64,000 nucleotides of DNA from Leptospira vanthielii serovar Holland str. Waz Holland = ATCC 700522 (GTDB lineage: Bacteria > Spirochaetota > Leptospiria > Leptospirales > Leptospiraceae), in the NCBI RefSeq assembly GCF_000332455.1, contig NZ_AOGY02000038.1, positions 1 through 64,000 on the forward strand, read 5' to 3'. The notes under the pieces were generated by a model. The model was not told the DNA's origin. It saw only the letters and a program-made list of their open reading frames with translations, and made no database searches. The position numbers were made by a program, and so were the translations under genes. This document shows, one piece after another, positions 40,805 to 51,837 of this stretch (positions are counted from its first letter, which is position 1; the number at the start of each line of letters is the position of its first letter).

Positions 40805-41046
40805 AACAGAATATTGACTCATTAAATGAATTTGCAAAAAAACTGAAGAGTGGACTTATCTACGAGGAAATAGAATCCAAATTAAAGGAATTTCATTCCA
40901 AAAAAATCAATACATCTAACAAATCATTAGATGAACTTACTGAAAAAATTCGAAAGAAAGAAGAACAAATAAAAAAACTCTATGACGACATCATCATTTT
41001 ACAAAACAAACTCTCACAAACCTTGGATAAGGAGCTTAACAAGTAA
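40801..41046 (+). CDS. Small coiled-coil protein, unknown
   Basis: This 81-residue product is highly charged and helical (KSLDELTEKIRKKEEQIKKL), with no signal or known domain. ATG 40801 overlaps the previous stop. It lies between two TRL-like genes and is probably co-expressed with them. Confidence 0.6.
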   Translation: MKQNIDSLNEFAKKLKSGLIYEEIESKLKEFHSKKINTSNKSLDELTEKIRKKEEQIKKLYDDIIILQNKLSQTLDKELNK

Positions 41047-41056
41047 ACAAACCTTA

Positions 41057-41371
41057 ATGGAATTTCCGTATTTTAGACTAGTCTGTTTTATAAGTTTTAT
41101 CTTCACATCTTCTTGCGCAAGTTCTGGATTCGGAACGCAAGGTTTACTCTTTGAGGACCAAAGGATCAGCATGATGGAAACTGGCCTCTTTGCCAACAAG
41201 GAAGGAATTGCCTGTGCCAAGTCCTACCTCGGCCTCCTTGCTCTGGGAGATGCCTCTGTGGAAGTCTCCCAAAAAAATGGAAATATTAAAGAAATTACGT
41301 CTATTGAATTAGAAAGTTACAATTTCTTGGGGATTTACGCAAAACTATGCACAGTTACCAAGGGAAATTAG
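41057..41371 (+). CDS. TRL-like small lipoprotein (4 of 4)
   Basis: This 104-residue product has a lipobox (FTSSC). It shows the TRL-family pattern with SGFGTQGLLFE, Cys before KSYLGLLALGDASVEV, and LGIYAKLCTV. It is closest in layout to the protein at 13696. ATG 41057 is preferred; a longer frame from 40982 would overlap the coiled-coil gene. Its function is unknown. Confidence 0.7.
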   Translation: MEFPYFRLVCFISFIFTSSCASSGFGTQGLLFEDQRISMMETGLFANKEGIACAKSYLGLLALGDASVEVSQKNGNIKEITSIELESYNFLGIYAKLCTVTKGN

Positions 41372-41392
41372 TCGAAACTAAAACTAGAACCT

Positions 41393-41815
41393 ATGCTCAG
41401 CTGGAAGAAAATTCGAATCTTATTTCTATTTGTTTTTTCCTCGCTGGCCTGCCTCCCAGAACCAAAACCTTCTCTGCTGGGTGTCCTTGTATTACCTTTG
41501 GTAACACAGACATCAGAAAATTTTACCATTGAATCTACAATTCCTGCCAATGGGGCAACGGGTATATCACTGAACCCCACCATCACCATTGTGATGACGC
41601 AAGCGGTCGAATCAACTTCTCTCAATACAAATATCAGTTGTTCCCCGTCTTGTCCAAGTCTGACAGGCGGAGCTTCAAACCGAACGATCACACTTACACC
41701 TGCGAGTGCTCTGATCACTGGAACTACATATACCATCACCCTAGGTCAAAACATCCAATCGATCTTTGGACTGACTCTTGGCACAAACACAAGTTTCAGT
41801 TTCACCACCTTATAA
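41393..41815 (+). CDS. Lipoprotein with one Ig-like (Big_5) domain
   Basis: The 140-residue product has a lipoprotein leader (SSLAC). A single bacterial Ig-like domain follows: STIPANGATGISLNPTITI, TLTPASALITGTTYTI, and a terminal FSFTTL. Such domains are common on spirochaete surface proteins. Only one repeat is present, so it may be a small surface protein or a remnant. Confidence 0.7.
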   Translation: MLSWKKIRILFLFVFSSLACLPEPKPSLLGVLVLPLVTQTSENFTIESTIPANGATGISLNPTITIVMTQAVESTSLNTNISCSPSCPSLTGGASNRTITLTPASALITGTTYTITLGQNIQSIFGLTLGTNTSFSFTTL

Positions 41816-41822
41816 ATAAAAA

Positions 41823-41846
41823 AGCCGACGTTTCCGCCGGCTCTTC
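41823..41846. terminator. Hairpin terminator
   Basis: AGCCG-A-CG pairs with CG-C-CGGCT around a TTTC loop, followed by a T-rich tract. An A-run precedes it, so it could act in both directions between the Ig-like gene and hppA. Confidence 0.6.
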
Positions 41847-41940
41847 TTGTTTCTATTTAAGGATTTTTATCTGTAATCTTTCTTAAGGAAACTTCTAGAT
41901 TGAAGTCTTCTCAATCTTAAATATAATTTGCTTCAAAAAT

Positions 41941-44088
41941 CTATCTAAAGAAATTTAAAACGATTCCGCCTTTTGTGACAAAAAACTCAGCAAACACGAG
42001 TGAGGTGATCGCCATCAGTTTAATCAAAATGTTAATCGCAGGTCCAGAGGTGTCTTTGAATGGATCACCCACAGTATCACCCACAACTGCTGCTTTGTGT
42101 TTTTCGGATCCTTTTCCACCCGCTGTTTTTTCGATGTATTTTTTTGCGTTGTCCCAAGCTCCACCAGAGTTGGCAGATGAGATCGCAAGTACAACACCAG
42201 AAACGAGAGCACCTGCAAGGAGTCCCGCAAGAGACTTCACACCAAACAAATAACCCACAACGATGGGACTTAAAAGAACGAGAAGGCCCGGAGGGATCAT
42301 TTCACGTAGAGCTGCCGATGTAGAAATATCTACACATTTTGCATACTCTGGTTTTGCCGTTCCTTCCATAAGACCAGGGATTTCTTTGAATTGGCGACGA
42401 ACTTCTTTTACCATATCGAGAGCCGCTTTTCCTACAGACTTCATAGTCATTGCAGAAAAGATAAACGGAAGCATGGCTCCAAAAAGAAGACCACCAAAAA
42501 CAAGTGGATCTAAAAGTTCGATAGAAGTTAGGTCAACAGCACCTTCACCCATTTCTTTAGAAGCATTTTGTGTTCTTGTGATAAATGCTGCAAAAAGTGC
42601 AAGCGAGGTTAATGCCGCAGATCCAATCGCAAATCCTTTTCCTACGGCCGCAGTTGTGTTACCCGCTGCATCAAGAGTGTCTGTTCTATCACGAACATCT
42701 TTTCCAAGTTCCGCCATCTCTGCAATTCCACCTGCGTTATCAGATACGGGACCGTATGCATCAATTGTAAGTCCGATGGCAATGGTGGAAATCATTCCAA
42801 TGGCAGCGATCGCGATTCCATACATACCCGCAAGGATATTGGAAACTACAATCACAATCACAAGTAAAATGACAGGAACCACAGTCGATTTGTAACCAAG
42901 TGCAAGTCCGTAGATAATGTTCGTAGCAGCACCTGTTTCACAAGCATCGGCTACTTCACGCACTGGTTTGTAAGAATGAGAAGTGTAAATCTCAGTAATC
43001 CAACCAATAAACATACCAGCAAACAAACCTAATGCGACTGATGTATAAACATTCCACTTAGTGATGGTTTTGTCTCCAATTTGGAAACTATCAATCATAA
43101 AGATGTCAGTTACAAAGTAAAGTGCAGCAGCTACGATAAATGTGGAGATCCAAAGTTGGAATTTTAATACTCTCTCAACATTTCCATTTTCTTTCACACG
43201 TGCAAAGAAAGTAGTGATAAGAGAAGCAGGGATTCCAATTGCAGAAATCAATAGTGGATAAAGCAGAGCAGAGTTGTTGTCAGCAAGTGCCGATGCTGTC
43301 GCACCAATCACAAGAGCCGCGCAAGTAGCCTCAGCCGCAGAACCAAAAAGGTCAGCACCCATACCAGCAATATCACCCACGTTGTCTCCAACGTTATCAG
43401 CAATGGTAGCTGGGTTACGAGGATCATCCTCTGGAATTCCTTTTTCTACCTTACCGACGAGGTCAGCACCAACGTCTGCAGCTTTGGTATAAATTCCACC
43501 ACCCACACGACCAAAAAGTGCCACAGAAGATCCACCGAGACCAAAGCCAGCAAGTGATTCCATAAGGATGTGTTTAGCAACACCAACGTTTGTCCCTGTG
43601 AATAGAAGGAAAAGGCCGATCATACCAAGAACAGCCAAACCAATGAGTCCGAAACCCATAACAGCTCCAGAATCATAAGCCACTCGGAATGCTTTAGAAA
43701 GGGAAGTTTTTGCCGCTTGAGCCGTACGAACGTTACCGGCTGTGGCAATTTTCATTCCAATAAAACCAGAAAGGCAAGAAATGAGGGCTCCCGAGACAAA
43801 CGCAACGGCAGTGTAAATCCCTTCGTTGAACTCAGTCTTCGGATTGTCCAAAAGTAAATAGATGAGAACAGTCATGAAACTGATAAATAGCAAAATGACT
43901 CGGTATTCTCTAAGAAGGAAGGCCATTGCCCCTTCTGCGATCGCCGCGGAGATTTCTTTTAACTTTGCGGTTTCTTTTGCGTCGCTACCGTCTCCGCCGA
44001 CTTGGATGCGAACCACCCTAGCTGCGTAGAAAATCGCCGTGGCAATGGAAACAAGCGCCATGACGATGATGATTAACTCTACATTCAT
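41941..44088 (-). CDS. hppA: Membrane-bound pyrophosphatase, K+-dependent type
   Basis: This 715-residue protein has about 16 membrane helices and couples pyrophosphate hydrolysis to H+ or Na+ export. The Mg-PPi site motifs are [30 protein letters not shown] and [24 protein letters not shown] has Ala where K+-independent forms have Lys, so K+ dependence is expected. Which ion is pumped cannot be decided from this view. Confidence 0.93.
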   Translation of the reverse strand: MNVELIIIVMALVSIATAIFYAARVVRIQVGGDGSDAKETAKLKEISAAIAEGAMAFLLREYRVILLFISFMTVLIYLLLDNPKTEFNEGIYTAVAFVSGALISCLSGFIGMKIATAGNVRTAQAAKTSLSKAFRVAYDSGAVMGFGLIGLAVLGMIGLFLLFTGTNVGVAKHILMESLAGFGLGGSSVALFGRVGGGIYTKAADVGADLVGKVEKGIPEDDPRNPATIADNVGDNVGDIAGMGADLFGSAAEATCAALVIGATASALADNNSALLYPLLISAIGIPASLITTFFARVKENGNVERVLKFQLWISTFIVAAALYFVTDIFMIDSFQIGDKTITKWNVYTSVALGLFAGMFIGWITEIYTSHSYKPVREVADACETGAATNIIYGLALGYKSTVVPVILLVIVIVVSNILAGMYGIAIAAIGMISTIAIGLTIDAYGPVSDNAGGIAEMAELGKDVRDRTDTLDAAGNTTAAVGKGFAIGSAALTSLALFAAFITRTQNASKEMGEGAVDLTSIELLDPLVFGGLLFGAMLPFIFSAMTMKSVGKAALDMVKEVRRQFKEIPGLMEGTAKPEYAKCVDISTSAALREMIPPGLLVLLSPIVVGYLFGVKSLAGLLAGALVSGVVLAISSANSGGAWDNAKKYIEKTAGGKGSEKHKAAVVGDTVGDPFKDTSGPAINILIKLMAITSLVFAEFFVTKGGIVLNFFR

Positions 44089-44158
44089 GAGATCCTCTTT
44101 GAGATTGTTTATTTGAATTTCTAAGATTATTTAGAAGATGACCGATGAGAATCCATAG

Positions 44159-45328
44159 ATGATACTTCGGTCTAGGAGAATATGGCAATTTGGTGTTCTG
44201 GTAACAAGTCTATTTCTGGTTTCCAGGCCAAATTTAGCAGAAACAGAGGTTCTGAACCCCGTTAAGGCTTTGTACGGCTATGAAGATTTACTACGAATGG
44301 CCGAGGATAAAATTATCCAAGAAACTCCGGCGAAGGCCTTTGATTTTCTCATTAAAGCCAAAGAAATAAATCCAGATCCTGATTATCGCTACTACAACTT
44401 AGCGGCAAGAGCTCATATAAAACTCGGACAAAACTTCGATGGGATCCATGATTATGAAGAGTCACTCAAAAAGAAAAAAGACCAACTCGATTTGATTTTG
44501 TATGTTGCTGATTTTTATGAAAAAGAACGGAAACAAAAAGAAGCTTTGTTTTATACTAAATTCTATTTAGAACAAAAACCAAACGCAAAATACAGATTGT
44601 ATACAGCAGCCATCCTCGCCCGACAACTAGGACTCGAATCAGAATACGAATCCTATTTCCAAAAACTAGAATCAGACAAAACCTTTGTTTCCGAAAAAGA
44701 GGCCTTACAAACAAGCCTTCAAAAGAATATCAAAAACAAAAAGTGGAAAGAAGCCGATGATTTGAGTTTACGTTACCTTGTTTATTTTCCCAGAGAAGAA
44801 GGTATGTATGAAACTTTGATTTTGGCAAGAAGAGGAAGCCAATCCAAACTTTTAGAACAAGCCTACCAATGGACAACCACCGTGTTTTTGAACGAAACAA
44901 GATATTTCACTCGGTATGGAGTGTATCTCCAAGAAAAACAAAGATACCTCGAAGCCCTGTCTTTGTTTCGACGCGGATTTTATAATTTACTAAAATTTCA
45001 TCCAAACACGGATGCAGGGGAGATTTTATTTCTCATCCGTCAAAGTTATGCGAATCTCGGAAAAGATAGAGATACTCTCGCGATTGATTCACTCGTAAAA
45101 GACTTTCAGAACCAAAATAAACTCACAGCAGTTGAATTAGAAAACCACCAAAATACCTACCGCAAAAATAGAGAGTATTTACTCTTTTGTATCCACTGGT
45201 TTTCTAACCGAGATCTGACAAAGGCAAACCTATACCGCCAAAGGTTAAAAGACCGCGATATAGAATTTGAAGAATCAGAATTTCTGCGAGTGATAGGCCC
45301 CTTTGCCGCACTCTCGCAGGATCTTTAA
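44159..45328 (+). CDS. Secreted TPR-like protein
   Basis: This 389-residue protein has a signal peptide ending near NLAE. TPR-type helix pairs follow ([22 protein letters not shown] and [22 protein letters not shown]). It is divergent from hppA and overlaps the convergent acs gene by 4 bases. Its function is unknown. Confidence 0.7.
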   Translation: MILRSRRIWQFGVLVTSLFLVSRPNLAETEVLNPVKALYGYEDLLRMAEDKIIQETPAKAFDFLIKAKEINPDPDYRYYNLAARAHIKLGQNFDGIHDYEESLKKKKDQLDLILYVADFYEKERKQKEALFYTKFYLEQKPNAKYRLYTAAILARQLGLESEYESYFQKLESDKTFVSEKEALQTSLQKNIKNKKWKEADDLSLRYLVYFPREEGMYETLILARRGSQSKLLEQAYQWTTTVFLNETRYFTRYGVYLQEKQRYLEALSLFRRGFYNLLKFHPNTDAGEILFLIRQSYANLGKDRDTLAIDSLVKDFQNQNKLTAVELENHQNTYRKNREYLLFCIHWFSNRDLTKANLYRQRLKDRDIEFEESEFLRVIGPFAALSQDL

Positions 45329-47289
45329 CTATGGTATTTCTTTTTATCATCAATTAACGTTTGTACGACGGATGGATCGGCAAGTGTACTGATGTCTCCG
45401 AGTGTATCAAATTCGTTATTGGCAATTTTTCGCAAAATACGTCGCATAATTTTCCCAGACCGAGTTTTGGGAAGTCCCGGTGCCCAGTGGATCACTTCTG
45501 GCCTCGCAATTTTACCAATCACCTTTTCTACCATAGCGATGAGTTCTTTTTTTAAGGCATCATTGGTGGTCACACCATGTTTCACTGTGACATAGGCATA
45601 AATCCCTTGGCCTTTTATATCATGTGGAAATCCAACAACAGCTGCTTCCGCAACGGATTTATGTTCTACCAGTGCACTTTCCACTTCGGCCGATCCGATT
45701 CGGTGGCCCGAAACATTTAATACATCGTCCACTCTTCCTGTTATGCGAAAATAACCATCTTTGTCTTTATTCGCGCCGTCCCCGGTAAAATAGTAACCTT
45801 TAAATTGAGAAAAGTAGGTATCAAAGAATCGTTTGGAGTCGCCATACACACCTCGCATCATGGAAGGCCAAGGTTTGGCGATACAAAGGTTTCCAGAGAT
45901 CTCTCCCTTCCCTTTGATTTCCACACCTTCATTATCCACAAGAACTGGTTGAATTCCGTAAAAAGGCCAACTAGCCGAACCAGGTTTTTGGGGAATCGCA
46001 CCCGGAACTCCTGAGATCATAATGGATCCAGTTTCCGTTTGCCACCAAGTATCTACAATCGGGCATTTGGATTTTCCGATATTGGTGTGATACCATTCCC
46101 AAGCCTCTGGATTGATAGGTTCCCCCACAGAACCTAGAAGTCGTAAAGATGCTAACGACCTTTTTTTAATATGTTCAATTCCTTCTCGCATGAGAGCACG
46201 AATGGCTGTTGGTGCGGTATAAAATACAGTGACTTTGTATTTATCAATCACATCCCAAAACCGACCGGCATCGGGGTAACTGGGAACTCCTTCAAACATA
46301 AGAGAAGTGGCTCCATTGGACAAAGGTCCATAAAGGATATAACTATGCCCAGTAATCCAACCGATGTCTGCCGTACACCAGTAGGTATCCGTTTCCTTGT
46401 AATCAAAAATGGTTGCAAAAGTTAGATTGGCACCGAGCAAATATCCTGCGGTTGTATGCAGAACCCCTTTCGGTTTCCCTGTAGAACCAGAAGTATAAAG
46501 AATAAAAAGTGGGTCTTCCGAATCCACCGGCACCGGAGGGCATTCTTTTCTGACATCCGCTTCTTTCATTAAGTAGTGGTACCAGTGGTCACGACCTTCT
46601 TTCCAATTTAAGTTTCCTTCATCTCCCGTTCGCTTAACAACAATTACATCTTTTACTTTAAACTTGGTGTCTTCTAAAGCGGCATCGACATTCTTTTTTA
46701 ATTCGATGGGTTTTCCACCTCGGTATCCACCATCTGCAGTAATCACAATTGCCGGTTTACAATCCTCGATACGACCAAGGAGGGCTTCCGGAGAAAATCC
46801 ACCAAACACAACGGAATGAACGGCACCGATGCGAGTACATGCCAGTGTCGCGATTGCAAGTTCAGGAATCATAGGAAGATAAATGAGAACACGGTCCCCT
46901 TTTTTCACATGGAACTTTTTTAATACATTCGCAAAATGATTCACCTCGCGGTGGAGGTCGTGATAGGTCAGAACTTTAGATTCATCAGGGTTGTCTCCTT
47001 CCCAAATGAGTGCCGCTTTGTTCTTACGTGGGGAATCTAGGTGCCTGTCTAAACAATTGTAAGAAACATTGAGTTTTCCACCCACAAACCATTCCACTTT
47101 TGCTTTTGCAAAATCATGTTTGAGAACTTTGGTCCATTTTTTAAACCATGTTAGCCGTTTTGCTTGTTCAGCCCAAAATTTTTCTGGTTTTTCAATGGAT
47201 TCTTTATATTTGGTTTTGTATTCTTTTAAACTAACGTTCGCAAACTTAGCGAAGTCTTTGGACGGTGCCACGATTCTTTCTTTCGGCAT
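45325..47289 (-). CDS. acs: Acetyl-CoA synthetase
   Basis: This enzyme activates acetate to acetyl-CoA via acetyl-AMP. The 654-residue protein has the AMP-binding P-loop [27 protein letters not shown] and the acetylatable C-terminal Lys in [13 protein letters not shown] single-gene transcript is likely. Leptospires burn fatty acids, and acetate recovery fits that metabolism. Confidence 0.96.
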   Translation of the reverse strand: MPKERIVAPSKDFAKFANVSLKEYKTKYKESIEKPEKFWAEQAKRLTWFKKWTKVLKHDFAKAKVEWFVGGKLNVSYNCLDRHLDSPRKNKAALIWEGDNPDESKVLTYHDLHREVNHFANVLKKFHVKKGDRVLIYLPMIPELAIATLACTRIGAVHSVVFGGFSPEALLGRIEDCKPAIVITADGGYRGGKPIELKKNVDAALEDTKFKVKDVIVVKRTGDEGNLNWKEGRDHWYHYLMKEADVRKECPPVPVDSEDPLFILYTSGSTGKPKGVLHTTAGYLLGANLTFATIFDYKETDTYWCTADIGWITGHSYILYGPLSNGATSLMFEGVPSYPDAGRFWDVIDKYKVTVFYTAPTAIRALMREGIEHIKKRSLASLRLLGSVGEPINPEAWEWYHTNIGKSKCPIVDTWWQTETGSIMISGVPGAIPQKPGSASWPFYGIQPVLVDNEGVEIKGKGEISGNLCIAKPWPSMMRGVYGDSKRFFDTYFSQFKGYYFTGDGANKDKDGYFRITGRVDDVLNVSGHRIGSAEVESALVEHKSVAEAAVVGFPHDIKGQGIYAYVTVKHGVTTNDALKKELIAMVEKVIGKIARPEVIHWAPGLPKTRSGKIMRRILRKIANNEFDTLGDISTLADPSVVQTLIDDKKKYHS

Positions 47290-47372
47290 AGATTCCCTCT
47301 AGAGAAAGAAAACTGAACTTTTTTTTGAAAAAGTCCAGCATGAATCTTAAAAATAGAATTTAAAAATTGAAC

Positions 47373-47924
47373 CTAGTGCGAACCGGTTCGGATCAAATCC
47401 AAAAATTCACTTCGGGTAGTAGGATCTGTTTTGAATAGACCGAGGAGACTAGAAGTAAAAAGTTCTGAGTTTTGTTTTTCTACCCCGCGCATCATCATAC
47501 ACAAGTGTTTTGCCTTGATGACAACGCCAACGCCAAGTGGTTCTAATGTTTCTTGAATTGCCTGTGCAATTTGGTCAGTTAGTCGTTCTTGCACTTGCAA
47601 TCGGCGCGCAAAAACATCCACAATTCTTGGAATTTTACTAATCCCAATGATCTTTTTATTGGGAATGTAGGCTACATGAGCCCTTCCATAAAAGGGAAGT
47701 AAGTGGTGTTCACAAAGAGAATACATTTCGATATCTCTTACAAGAACCATACCAGTGGTATTTTCTTCGAAGATAGCTCCATTTACAATTTGATTCAAAT
47801 CGGCTTTATACCCACTCGTCAAAAAGTCATAAGCCTTTTTCACTCGACTGGGAGTTTTCATCAGACCCTCTCTTGTGGGATCTTCACCAATTTGTTTTAG
47901 GATTTCTTCGATTAAGTTTTCCAT
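47373..47924 (-). CDS. folE: GTP cyclohydrolase I
   Basis: FolE turns GTP into dihydroneopterin triphosphate for folate and for queuosine. The 183-residue enzyme has the zinc/substrate motifs [10 protein letters not shown] and [13 protein letters not shown] plus ITSS-like [12 protein letters not shown] 47924 (MENLIEEIL) is chosen over 47969 because it matches the usual N-terminus. Confidence 0.96.
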   Translation of the reverse strand: MENLIEEILKQIGEDPTREGLMKTPSRVKKAYDFLTSGYKADLNQIVNGAIFEENTTGMVLVRDIEMYSLCEHHLLPFYGRAHVAYIPNKKIIGISKIPRIVDVFARRLQVQERLTDQIAQAIQETLEPLGVGVVIKAKHLCMMMRGVEKQNSELFTSSLLGLFKTDPTTRSEFLDLIRTGSH

Positions 47925-48076
47925 CCGATTCCTTTTTACAGATATGTTCCTTATAATTCTACCTTTCAAATTATGAATGCAGAATATTCACTATCAATTT
48001 GACTAGACTTGACTGATAAGGAAAAGACACATTTCCTTTTTTTTAAATTAATTCTAAAGGACATAATCTAGATACA

Positions 48077-49174
48077 ATGCGGCTTAAAATCGGTTACGAT
48101 GCACGGATGATCGAAAATTCGGGGATTGGTATCCGTATCCAACATATTTTGAAATTTTGGCCCATCCCAAACGAGTCCGCTGATTTATTTATTTTTGGCG
48201 ATCCTGTAATTTTAAAAAAATACGATCTCCCAAAACAGGCATCAATCATTGAATACAAAGACAATATCTATTCACCAAAAGAATTTTTAGGCCATCCAAA
48301 AATGGCAGAAATGGACATATTGGACATCCCTCATTTCAATATTCCTTTTCCTTACATTCGCAAGTGCATTGTTACTATCCATGATCTCATTCCTTACCAC
48401 TTCAAAGTTGCACACAGTTCGATCATCAAACGTGTGTATATGCAAATTGTGTTTCGATGGATCAAATGGTTTGCACTGAAGATTATTACAGTTTCCGAAT
48501 TCACCAAACAAGATTTAGTTCAATCGTTTGGCTATCCAGAAAATAGAATTTCTGTGGTGTATAACGGAATCGATAGAAAGATTTTTTTGAAAAAACCATT
48601 AAAGAAGTTAAACGATTTTTTAAAAAAAAAATCTCTTCCAAAATCTTATCTTTTCACAGTTGGAATTGGCAAAACTCACAAAAACTTTCCTTTTTTATTA
48701 GAAACCATAGAAGAATTATGGAAAGAAAAAAAATTGAATCTTCCGCTTGTGATTGGTGGGATCAGTAAAGAGATTCCGACAGAACTAAGATTCTTCAAAG
48801 GCAAATACCCAAATTTAATTTTTTTTCTTCCACACCTACCCTATGATGAACTACCGCTTGCTTACCAAGGTGCAAAACTTTTCATTTACCCTTCACTCTA
48901 TGAAGGATTTGGATTTCCCGTATTGGAATCACAAAGTGTAAGTACTGTTGTGCTTTCTTCAAACGCAAGTGTTCTTCCTGAAATTTTAGAAACGTCTGCG
49001 GAATATTTTGATCCGCACGTTAAGGAAAGTTTGAAATCCAAAATTCTTTTTTTACTTTCAAACGATAAATTGCAAAATGAATACCAAAAGAAAGGCCTGA
49101 CCAACGCAAACCGTTTCCTTTGGAAAAGTGCAATTCAATCATTAGCTGATGTTTACAAACAACTTTCTATTTAG
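48077..49174 (+). CDS. Group 1 (GT4) glycosyltransferase
   Basis: This 365-residue GT-B enzyme has the N-terminal YDARMIENSGIG and the C-terminal SLYEGFGFPVLE (EX7E) motif of the GT4 family. It probably transfers a sugar in envelope polysaccharide synthesis, but the donor and acceptor are not resolved. It stands alone between folE and the doxX gene. Confidence 0.88.
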   Translation: MRLKIGYDARMIENSGIGIRIQHILKFWPIPNESADLFIFGDPVILKKYDLPKQASIIEYKDNIYSPKEFLGHPKMAEMDILDIPHFNIPFPYIRKCIVTIHDLIPYHFKVAHSSIIKRVYMQIVFRWIKWFALKIITVSEFTKQDLVQSFGYPENRISVVYNGIDRKIFLKKPLKKLNDFLKKKSLPKSYLFTVGIGKTHKNFPFLLETIEELWKEKKLNLPLVIGGISKEIPTELRFFKGKYPNLIFFLPHLPYDELPLAYQGAKLFIYPSLYEGFGFPVLESQSVSTVVLSSNASVLPEILETSAEYFDPHVKESLKSKILFLLSNDKLQNEYQKKGLTNANRFLWKSAIQSLADVYKQLSI

Positions 49175-49204
49175 ATCCGAAAGAATCTAGATTCGCCCGA
49201 ACTC

Positions 49205-49576
49205 TTATACTGATGATTGTCGTGTATTATGATAAAAAACGTAAGACACAATTAATATTCCGAATACCACTAGGGGAGCAATTACCATCGATACTGGATC
49301 TCCACTTTGCGAATGAGCAATGGCCGCCGAAATAAAAGTAATTCCAAAACCAGCATAGGCCCATTCCTTGAATTGTTGGGGAATTTGTGGAATGAGAATG
49401 ACGAACGATCCGACCAATTTCGCAGCACCTAATTCTACTCTGAAATAATCAGGGAAACCTAAATGTTTAAATCCGACTGCAATTTCTGGATTCACAAAAT
49501 AACTGAATGCGCTGAAAAGCATCAAAAGAGAGATCATCGCTGTTGATACCCAATAGATGATTCGAAATAGATTCAT
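49205..49576 (-). CDS. DoxX-family membrane protein
   Basis: This 123-residue protein has about four membrane helices and the DoxX pattern (GFPDYFRVELGAAKLVGSFVIL, ending in VSYVFYHN). It has a strong AGGAG ribosome site. It is divergent from an HxlR regulator, a common pairing for DoxX-like oxidoreductase-associated proteins. Confidence 0.8.
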   Translation of the reverse strand: MNLFRIIYWVSTAMISLLMLFSAFSYFVNPEIAVGFKHLGFPDYFRVELGAAKLVGSFVILIPQIPQQFKEWAYAGFGITFISAAIAHSQSGDPVSMVIAPLVVFGILIVSYVFYHNTRQSSV

Positions 49577-49600
49577 GAGAAACTCCTATAAAACTTTCTA

Positions 49601-49630
49601 TGTAGCTATATATTATATAGTAACTATTGT
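49601..49630. promoter_or_regulatory. Inverted-repeat operator between doxX and hxlR
   Basis: CTATATA-T-TATATAG is a perfect 7-bp inverted repeat (49606-49620), followed by a TAGTAACTA palindrome. It lies in the divergent gap and resembles MarR/HxlR operators. Control of both genes by the HxlR protein is inferred. Confidence 0.45.
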
Positions 49631-49706
49631 TTAGATATTTATTGGGCTGATTTAGCAAACAGAAAATTTGGAAAAATGAGATTTTTCGTTCGGTTGACGT
49701 GACCTT

Positions 49707-50114
49707 ATGGATCCAAGATCTTCGAATGAAACTACAATGAAGGGAAAAGATCCAAAATTCAAACCCGACCATAGTGAATGTGCTAATTTAATTTTACCAC
49801 TTCGTGAGGCCCTAGAAATCTTAAGCGGAAAATGGAAGCTGCCGATTATTATGTCTCTATCGTTCGGAAATAAGCGATTTAAAAAAATTGCTGAGGAAAT
49901 CCCTGGAATTACGGATAGAATGCTATCGAAAGAACTGAAAGATTTAGAAAAAATTCAGTTAATCGATCGAACGGTCATCGATTCCTTCCCGCCAGGCGTT
50001 GAATACTCGATCACAAAACATGGAAAATCTTTGGAAAAGGTTATTAATGAACTAACTCAATGGGCAGTTTCTCATTACCAAAAAACTCACACAGGCTCCG
50101 ATTCTAGACCATAA
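49707..50114 (+). CDS. HxlR-family transcriptional regulator
   Basis: The winged-helix domain shows ALEILSGKWKLPIIMSLSFG, PGITDRMLSKELKDLE and a basic wing. A conserved Cys at SECANLI near the N-terminus fits redox-sensing HxlR proteins. At 135 residues it is full length. It is divergent from doxX and may control it. Confidence 0.9.
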   Translation: MDPRSSNETTMKGKDPKFKPDHSECANLILPLREALEILSGKWKLPIIMSLSFGNKRFKKIAEEIPGITDRMLSKELKDLEKIQLIDRTVIDSFPPGVEYSITKHGKSLEKVINELTQWAVSHYQKTHTGSDSRP

Positions 50115-50184
50115 AAATCCTCACTTACCGGTTCAAAAATACTTGTCAGCTTTTCGCACATCTACGAGACTGATTCTCAGAACC

Positions 50185-50376
50185 ATGATCAAGTGTCACT
50201 GTGCAGAAGTTTTCTTTGAATCCATCTTAAATGTTGTCAAAGAATCCAATCGCCCTATACTAGAAGTTGCCCGCGAGATGGGAGCAGCTGATACTTGTAC
50301 GGCCTGTGTTCCGGATATGTTAGCCTTCATCGAGCAGGAATTGGAAGGTCAACTTGCAGGAAATACAAATTATTGA
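50185..50376 (+). CDS. Bfd-like [2Fe-2S] ferredoxin-type protein
   Basis: This 63-residue protein starts at ATG 50185. It has CHC near the N-terminus and CTAC in the second half (TCTACVPDML), the CxC...CxxC pattern of the Bfd/NifU BFD-like [2Fe-2S] domain. It overlaps the WbuC gene by 23 bases. Its role may be iron-sulfur delivery or iron-store mobilisation; the partner is unknown. Confidence 0.65.
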   Translation: MIKCHCAEVFFESILNVVKESNRPILEVAREMGAADTCTACVPDMLAFIEQELEGQLAGNTNY

Positions 50377-50827
50377 TTCCGACTTAATCGAATCACTCGT
50401 CAAAAAAGCTAAAAACACCGAAAGAAAACGTACCAATCATAACTTCCACGAACCAACGGAAGTCTACCAAAGATTCCTCAACGTCCTTTCTAAAAACACA
50501 TACATTCCACCTCACAGACATTTGTTGGATCCAAAACCGGAAACCTTCGTGGTGCTCGAAGGCGAAATTGGATTTTTAATCTTCCATGATAATGGAGATA
50601 TCAAAGAAACTCATAAACTTTCCGCTAGTGGTCCCAAACGAGGAATTGATCTACAACCAGGCGTTTGGCATAGTTTAGTTTGTCTTTCAGAGAATGCTGT
50701 TTGTTTTGAAGGGAAGTCGGGTCCTTACGATCCAACTATTGACAAAGAGTTTCACGTTAACTACCCGCTGGAAGGTGATCCTAAAGTTAAAGAAACCATT
50801 GTTTGGTATGAATCTTTGTTTGTATGA
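50354..50827 (+). CDS. WbuC-family cupin protein
   Basis: This 157-residue cupin has the PPHRHLLDPKPETFVVLEGEIG motif with conserved metal-ligand His and Glu, and a second cupin block GVWHSLVCLS. It is typical of WbuC-type metal-binding cupins of unknown reaction. It starts at TTG inside the Bfd-like gene and overlaps the esterase by 4 bases. Confidence 0.8.
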   Translation: MQEIQIIDSDLIESLVKKAKNTERKRTNHNFHEPTEVYQRFLNVLSKNTYIPPHRHLLDPKPETFVVLEGEIGFLIFHDNGDIKETHKLSASGPKRGIDLQPGVWHSLVCLSENAVCFEGKSGPYDPTIDKEFHVNYPLEGDPKVKETIVWYESLFV

Positions 50828-51837
50828 ATTGGATTTTTTTGGTAAATAAATTATACCTACCACTGCTTATGGTTTCCTTATCTTTTTTTTGTAAATCGCT
50901 GCCTTCCATTGTTCCTGTAAAAGAACATAAGTTAGAATCCATTTCTTCTGATGGAATTTTGCGATCCTTTCGCTACTACATTCCCAAACAAATCAAAGAA
51001 GACAGATTACCCGTAGTTTTTATTTTGCATGGTGGTGGCGGCACTGGGGAAGGAATGATTTACCTCACACGAATGTCCGAAAAGGCTGAAGAATATGGTT
51101 TTATCGCCGTTTATCCTGATGGTTATGCCAATCGTTGGAACGACGGTAGAAAAATTCCACATTCCTTAACTGATAAACGAAACACAAAAGATGTGGAATT
51201 TTTTCGGGATATGGTTCGGCATTTAGATACACAAATACCCGTTGATTATAACAGAATCCATGCTGTTGGTATCTCCAATGGCGGATTCATGACGCAACGA
51301 TTGTTATGCGAAGCTACTGATTTATTTACTTCCGGTTATTCAATTGCCGCAGTCACTTCCAGAGGTTTGAAAGAAATCTGTAATCCCTCTCCACAAAAAT
51401 CAATTGGTTTCATTATGGGAACTTCTGATGATGTAGTCCCCTATCAAGGGGGCACGGTTTCCATTCCTTCTGATCCCAACAATCATTCGCAACGCATTGC
51501 TGCAGGAGATGTTCTTTCCTATTTAGAATCATTAGAGTTTTGGACTTCCAGTTTTTCCTGCAAAGAAGAAACAAAATCTAAAAGAAGGCATTTAAATAAG
51601 TTTTGGAAACGCGATATTCAATATACCAAAATCACGGATTGCCATTCGGACCAACTGGTAGAAGGGTATTTAATTCCCGGCGGTGGTCATATTTGGCCCA
51701 ATGGATTTTATTACCAAAACGAAAAACAATATGGGTACTTAAGTAAGGACTTGGATACGAGAGAAATTGTGTTACAATTCTTCAGGTCGACCTACAAAAA
51801 AGAAAAGTTGGTAAACAATGCATCATTCGGAAATTAG
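50824..51837 (+). CDS. PHB depolymerase / feruloyl-esterase-like lipoprotein
   Basis: This 337-residue alpha/beta hydrolase of the LpqC/PhaZ type has a hydrophobic leader ending SFFC (lipobox-like). It shows FILHGGGG (oxyanion), a GISNGGF nucleophile elbow and a C-terminal GGGHIWP His. The substrate is not resolved. ATGA overlap with wbuC and a 20-base overlap with the next gene show an operon. Confidence 0.8.
   Translation: MNWIFLVNKLYLPLLMVSLSFFCKSLPSIVPVKEHKLESISSDGILRSFRYYIPKQIKEDRLPVVFILHGGGGTGEGMIYLTRMSEKAEEYGFIAVYPDGYANRWNDGRKIPHSLTDKRNTKDVEFFRDMVRHLDTQIPVDYNRIHAVGISNGGFMTQRLLCEATDLFTSGYSIAAVTSRGLKEICNPSPQKSIGFIMGTSDDVVPYQGGTVSIPSDPNNHSQRIAAGDVLSYLESLEFWTSSFSCKEETKSKRRHLNKFWKRDIQYTKITDCHSDQLVEGYLIPGGGHIWPNGFYYQNEKQYGYLSKDLDTREIVLQFFRSTYKKEKLVNNASFGN

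Noticed and set aside
42263..42895. A 210-codon frame antisense to hppA
   Set aside because: It mirrors the highly constrained coding of hppA, has no signal, domain or ribosome site, and is a shadow frame.
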